From positions 166,314,437-166,378,436 of the forward strand of contig NC_135715.1 in assembly GCF_964656455.1 (NCBI RefSeq): a stretch of 64,000 nt of DNA, given 5' to 3'. The notes beneath the pieces are model-generated. The model was given only the letters and a program-made list of their open reading frames with translations. It was not told where the DNA came from and ran no database searches. Shown piece after piece: positions 60,850 to 64,000 of this stretch. The DNA comes from Halichoerus grypus. Lineage: Eukaryota > Chordata > Mammalia > Carnivora > Phocidae. The position numbers and the translations under genes were made by a program. Numbering within the stretch: position 1 is the stretch's first letter; each line of letters begins with the position of its first letter.

Positions 60850-61010
60850 CTACCAATCACCAGCAATGGGACTTCAACAAGTCACTTCCCTCTTTAATTT
60901 CAGGTTTCTCGTTTGCAAAATCAGCAAACTAATAATACTTCTCTCTCAGGACAGGTGAGAGAATTAAATAAGACAATATGTGGCATGGTTCCTGGCACAC
61001 AATACGTGAC
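60850..61010 (+). mobile_element. MIR 3' part relic
   Basis: TGGGACTTCAACAAGTCACT then GAGAATTAAATAAGACAATA and TGGTTCCTGGCACACAATAC. Confidence 0.6.
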
Positions 61011-61064
61011 CAGTCGTGGCCTAAAAGCCCTTACCTCAATCTGCTCCACCATCCCTCCCCCATG

Positions 61065-61310
61065 AGCTCATACTCTCCCTACTGCCAACCCTCCCTGCCA
61101 TCTGGCCACACTGGCCTCTGTGCAGATTCGCAAACTTGTAGGCATGTTCTCACCTCAGGGTCTTTGCACTGGCTGTTCCCTCAGAACCAACATGGCCAAC
61201 TCTCTCCTGACGTGATTGTTCATGTCACCTTTTCAAGGAAGCCTACCCTGACCATCCTATTTAAAATTATAACATACATCTTCACCCTGGACATCTGATT
61301 CCTTTTACTC
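61065..61310 (+). mobile_element. L2 relic
   Basis: CACCTCAGGGTCTTTGCACT and CCTTTTCAAGGAAGCCTACC are typical L2 internal 3' blocks; the frame at 60978-61298 is read-through of this relic. Confidence 0.7.
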
Positions 61311-61311
61311 T

Positions 61312-62080
61312 TTTTTTAAAACAAACTTATAATTTTAAAAGTTTTATATTTACAAAATTATTGCAATGATAGTACAGTGAGTCCCAACAAACCCCACAAC
61401 CAGTTTCCTCCATGTGACACTTTACAGTTATACAGCACATTTGTCACAATTAATGAACCAGTATTAATACATTATTAACTAAAGTTCATATGTTACTGGG
61501 CTTTCCTCAATTTTGTCTAATATCCTTTTTCTGTCCCAGGATTCTACCCAGGATACCACATGACATTTAATTGTCATATCTCCTTAACCTCCTCTTGGCT
61601 GTGAGTTTCTCAGACTACTTGTTTTTTATTTTTTTAAAGATTTTTTTTTTTAATTTATTTATTTGACAGAGAGAGCACAAGTAGGCAGAGTGGCAGGCAG
61701 AGGGAAAGGGAGAAGCAGGCTCTCCGCCGAGCAGGGAGCCCGATGCGGGGCCCAACCCCAGGACCCTGGGACCATGACCCGAGCCGAAGGCAGCCACTTA
61801 ACCGACTGAGCCACTCAGGCGCCCCCTCAGACTACTTGTTTTTGATGACCTTGACAACTTTGAGGAGTATAGGCTAGGTGTTTTATAGATTGTCCCTCAA
61901 CTGGGATTTGTTTGATGTTTTTCTCATGATTAGACTAGAGCTATATGTTTTGGGGGGAAAAAACCACAGAGGCGAAGTGCCATTCTCATCACATCATTTC
62001 AAGGGTAGATACCTATCAACATGACTTACCGCTGTTTCTGTTAACCTTGATCACCTGGCTTGACCCTTTCTCCTTACGCA
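61312..62080 (+). mobile_element. Old L1-type relic split by a SINE
   Basis: Recognisable blocks include CATGTGACACTTTACAGTTA before the SINE (61627-61825) and CTCATGATTAGACTAGAGC, GTGCCATTCTCATCACATC and AACCTTGATCACCTGGCT after it. Strand and family from memory. Confidence 0.5.
61627..61825 (-). mobile_element. CAN-SINE, minus strand, nested in an old L1
   Basis: Perfect 18-bp duplication CTCAGACTACTTGTTTTT at 61609-61626 and 61826-61843. It splits an old L1-type segment. Confidence 0.96.
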
Positions 62081-62084
62081 ATTA

Positions 62085-62275
62085 CCATTTTCTAAAGTAC
62101 CACTTAATTTACTTATTTATTTAATGTTTAGTGTTTCTATCTAATAAAATATAAGCTCCTCAAGGGCAGGAATTTATGCTCACTTTGTTCACTATGGTAT
62201 CCCAAGTGCACAGAATAGCGTCTGACATGCTTAAAAAAAAAGGGCACTAAATATTCAGGTGTTGAATGAATGCAC
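62085..62275 (+). mobile_element. L2 3' end relic
   Basis: AATATAAGCTCCTCAAGGGC and the terminal GGTGTTGAATGAATG identify the L2 end; an A-run interrupts it near 62232. Confidence 0.7.
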
Positions 62276-63779
62276 TGTTATTCCTTTGCATGACATTCAT
62301 GGCCTTTCGTGACCTATGCACCTCTCCAATTTGTAGATTCTAACCAACATTCACCTTGCCGTTTTACTCCTCCATGCTTTGCTCCAAGTTGGGGAGCCTT
62401 TCCCAATTGCTCAGGCTCTCTCATAGCACCCTGGGTTTGCCACATTGCACTGAAATGATCAACAATCTCTATCCCATGTATTCCACTCCACACTCTAAGT
62501 GACTGGACGCCAGGCAGGGTGCCTTACTTAACCTCCTGTGTAATCTTTGTGTTTTCATCCTTTGGGGCTCCATTTTTCAACCTCATTCTTTTTAGAACTT
62601 CATCTTTTCCCTAGGATATATATGCCTCAAATTCACTACAATACCAGGATCTAATGCCAAGTTTAGTCTCTATAAGTAAACGCCTCTTCCTAGCTTGCCT
62701 CATTTGGTTTTGAAATTAATTAATTAGAAATAACAACAGCATATTCAGACAGGTCAAAATATGTAGATTATGTTCCTCTGACAAAGTGAACTAAATAAAA
62801 TGAGTGTGTCGGTGCAGTGTGGTTTGCCTCAGCACAAAACTGGAAATTAGAAGCTAATTAGAACTGGGTTCTAAATCTGGCTCAACCACACACACGTGCT
62901 GGGTGGCCTCTGGCAAACCATTTAACCTCTGGGTGCTTTACTCAGCTACCTGTATCCAATAAAGTCGCTAACATCAAATTGCTATGCCTGTGGATCATTC
63001 ACTAGGTAGCTGTTCCAACATGCCTTTAAAAAATGTAAACTGTAATTATGGAGCACTCCACTGGACCTCACCCATTCAACAACCACATGCTCCTACTCTA
63101 TACCTTCAATGATGTGTCAGCCCAACAAAGGCAAAGTCAGCAACCAACTACTTATAATACACTACTTTTCAGCCAAACTCCATGATCTATAGATATTTTA
63201 TCTTATTTTTATACAAAATACCCTTTCTGTAAAAAGGGTTATTTCTCCTATTTAACAGACTGACAAACGGAGGTCCATTTGTCAGTGCAGTAATAAAAGC
63301 TCAACCCAAAGAATCCCCTGCATGCGTCAAAATGTAACAGGATGGAGAATCAGTGTATTGCTATTTTCTAACAAGGAAATCTGCTGTTTACATGCTCATT
63401 AGGCCAGGCTAATTAAGAGGATGAATACGGCAGTCCTCCCACACCAAGGCGGAAGCAGCTATGAGCAATAATACCAGCCCAACCCACACAAAGGTGCCAT
63501 GTTCTCCCAAGCTGGATGGTAAAAGTGCTGACTTCCTCCCACTTGACTAAATGGCTTGTAATCAGAATTTAATGAGTGCTGAGAGGGTGTCTGAGGCCAG
63601 GGAGTCTTAGAAGCAGCTGGACTAGAGAGAAAAGGGCAATGCCGAAGACACCTAGGGTGAACCGTTTCTGCCAGTCCATTTTCAAACATGAGAATGAAGA
63701 GGGATCACCAGGACGGTCAGCATATGTGGCTCTCATGTGTTCTTCACTTTGGTTAATGCTGCGGCTGACTGAAAATTTT

Positions 63780-63918
63780 CTAATATATATTTTATATATA
63801 TTATATATATATATATCTAATTATCTATATATTTATATTATCTATATATCTATATTATATATATCTAATTATCTATATATCTATATATCTATATTATCTA
63901 TATATCTAATTATATAAT
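63780..63918. repeat. AT-rich TATATCTA tandem repeat
   Basis: About 140 bases built from TATATATCTA / ATTATCTA units, highly self-complementary. It gives the low-complexity YIYISILYIS-type reading frame. Confidence 0.95.
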
Positions 63919-64000
63919 GTCAAGAATCCACCACAGAAGGATCTGACCCTAGTAAAATACCTTTCTGGACTATGAGGCTATAAGAGATAATGATTTTTTC

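Larger units (their letters stand above)
55397..64000 (-). other. PLEKHM3: PLEKHM3 5' intron upstream of the start-codon exon (partial)
   Basis: Inferred intron, because the gene must have upstream untranslated sequence and no CpG island or promoter-like GC-rich segment occurs before 64000. Content: two hAT-type relics (56180-56310, 59975-60152), a 43-bp L1 stub (56592-56634), an MLT1-type LTR (58430-58925), L2 ends, an L1 interrupted by a SINE (60155-60775), an old L1 segment interrupted by a SINE (61312-62080) and an AT tandem repeat (63780-63918). I see nothing specific in 55450-56170, 56660-57950 and 62530-63770. Confidence 0.7.

Noticed and set aside
1..64000. CRISPR arrays, operons, phage or plasmid genes
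   Set aside because: The sequence is a mammalian intron landscape; the regular repeats are microsatellites and dispersed elements.

Overview
The window is mammalian, almost certainly from a caniform carnivore of the arctoid group (bears, seals, mustelids and relatives). About sixteen full-length copies of the carnivore tRNA-derived SINE (CAN-SINE) lie in both orientations, most with clean target-site duplications, on a background of old mammalian repeats (MIR, L2, L1, hAT relics, LTR relics). Their 5' end reads gggcgcctgggtggctcag and the tail is CT-rich. This matches arctoid copies better than my recollection of dog or cat copies. That call is from memory, not a search.

The only protein-coding gene I can support is PLEKHM3 (pleckstrin homology domain containing M3) on the minus strand. 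Three coding exons are present: the start-codon exon (54532-55129, residues 1-199 plus one base), a large exon with two PH domains (38179-39114, residues 200-512) and a short exon that completes the first zinc-binding cysteine pair of the Rubicon-homology region (10819-10964, residues 512-560). Exon phases are consistent (1, 1, 0), every splice site is AG/GT, and together they encode 560 residues. About 200 C-terminal residues must lie beyond position 1, and the promoter and first non-coding exon(s) beyond position 64000.

The rest is intron. From left to right: 1-10818, the start of the intron after the third coding exon, with an L1 end, MIRs, an L2 reverse-transcriptase relic and two SINEs. 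10965-38178, a 27.2-kb intron with an FTL processed pseudogene (15912-16783), a MER20 element (18903-19122), many SINEs, an LTR relic, an antisense RPL34 processed pseudogene (30135-30556), a 5'-inverted L1 stub, CA repeats and a repeat-poor block near 33.4-34.1 kb. 39115-54531, a 15.4-kb intron with L2, L1, MIR and three SINEs. 55397-64000, part of the intron upstream of the start-codon exon, with an MLT1-type LTR, hAT relics, L1 and L2.

I found no undescribed biological system. The most interesting items are structural: an exact 43-bp copy of pseudogene sequence about 740 bp away, a 78-bp duplication that captured the edge of a MER20 insertion, an iron-responsive-element relic in the FTL pseudogene, a 43-bp L1 insertion with a full target-site duplication, and a cluster of non-B DNA motifs at 33.2-33.95 kb. 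Repeat family names come from recognition of consensus features. L2, MIR and old L1 boundaries are approximate.
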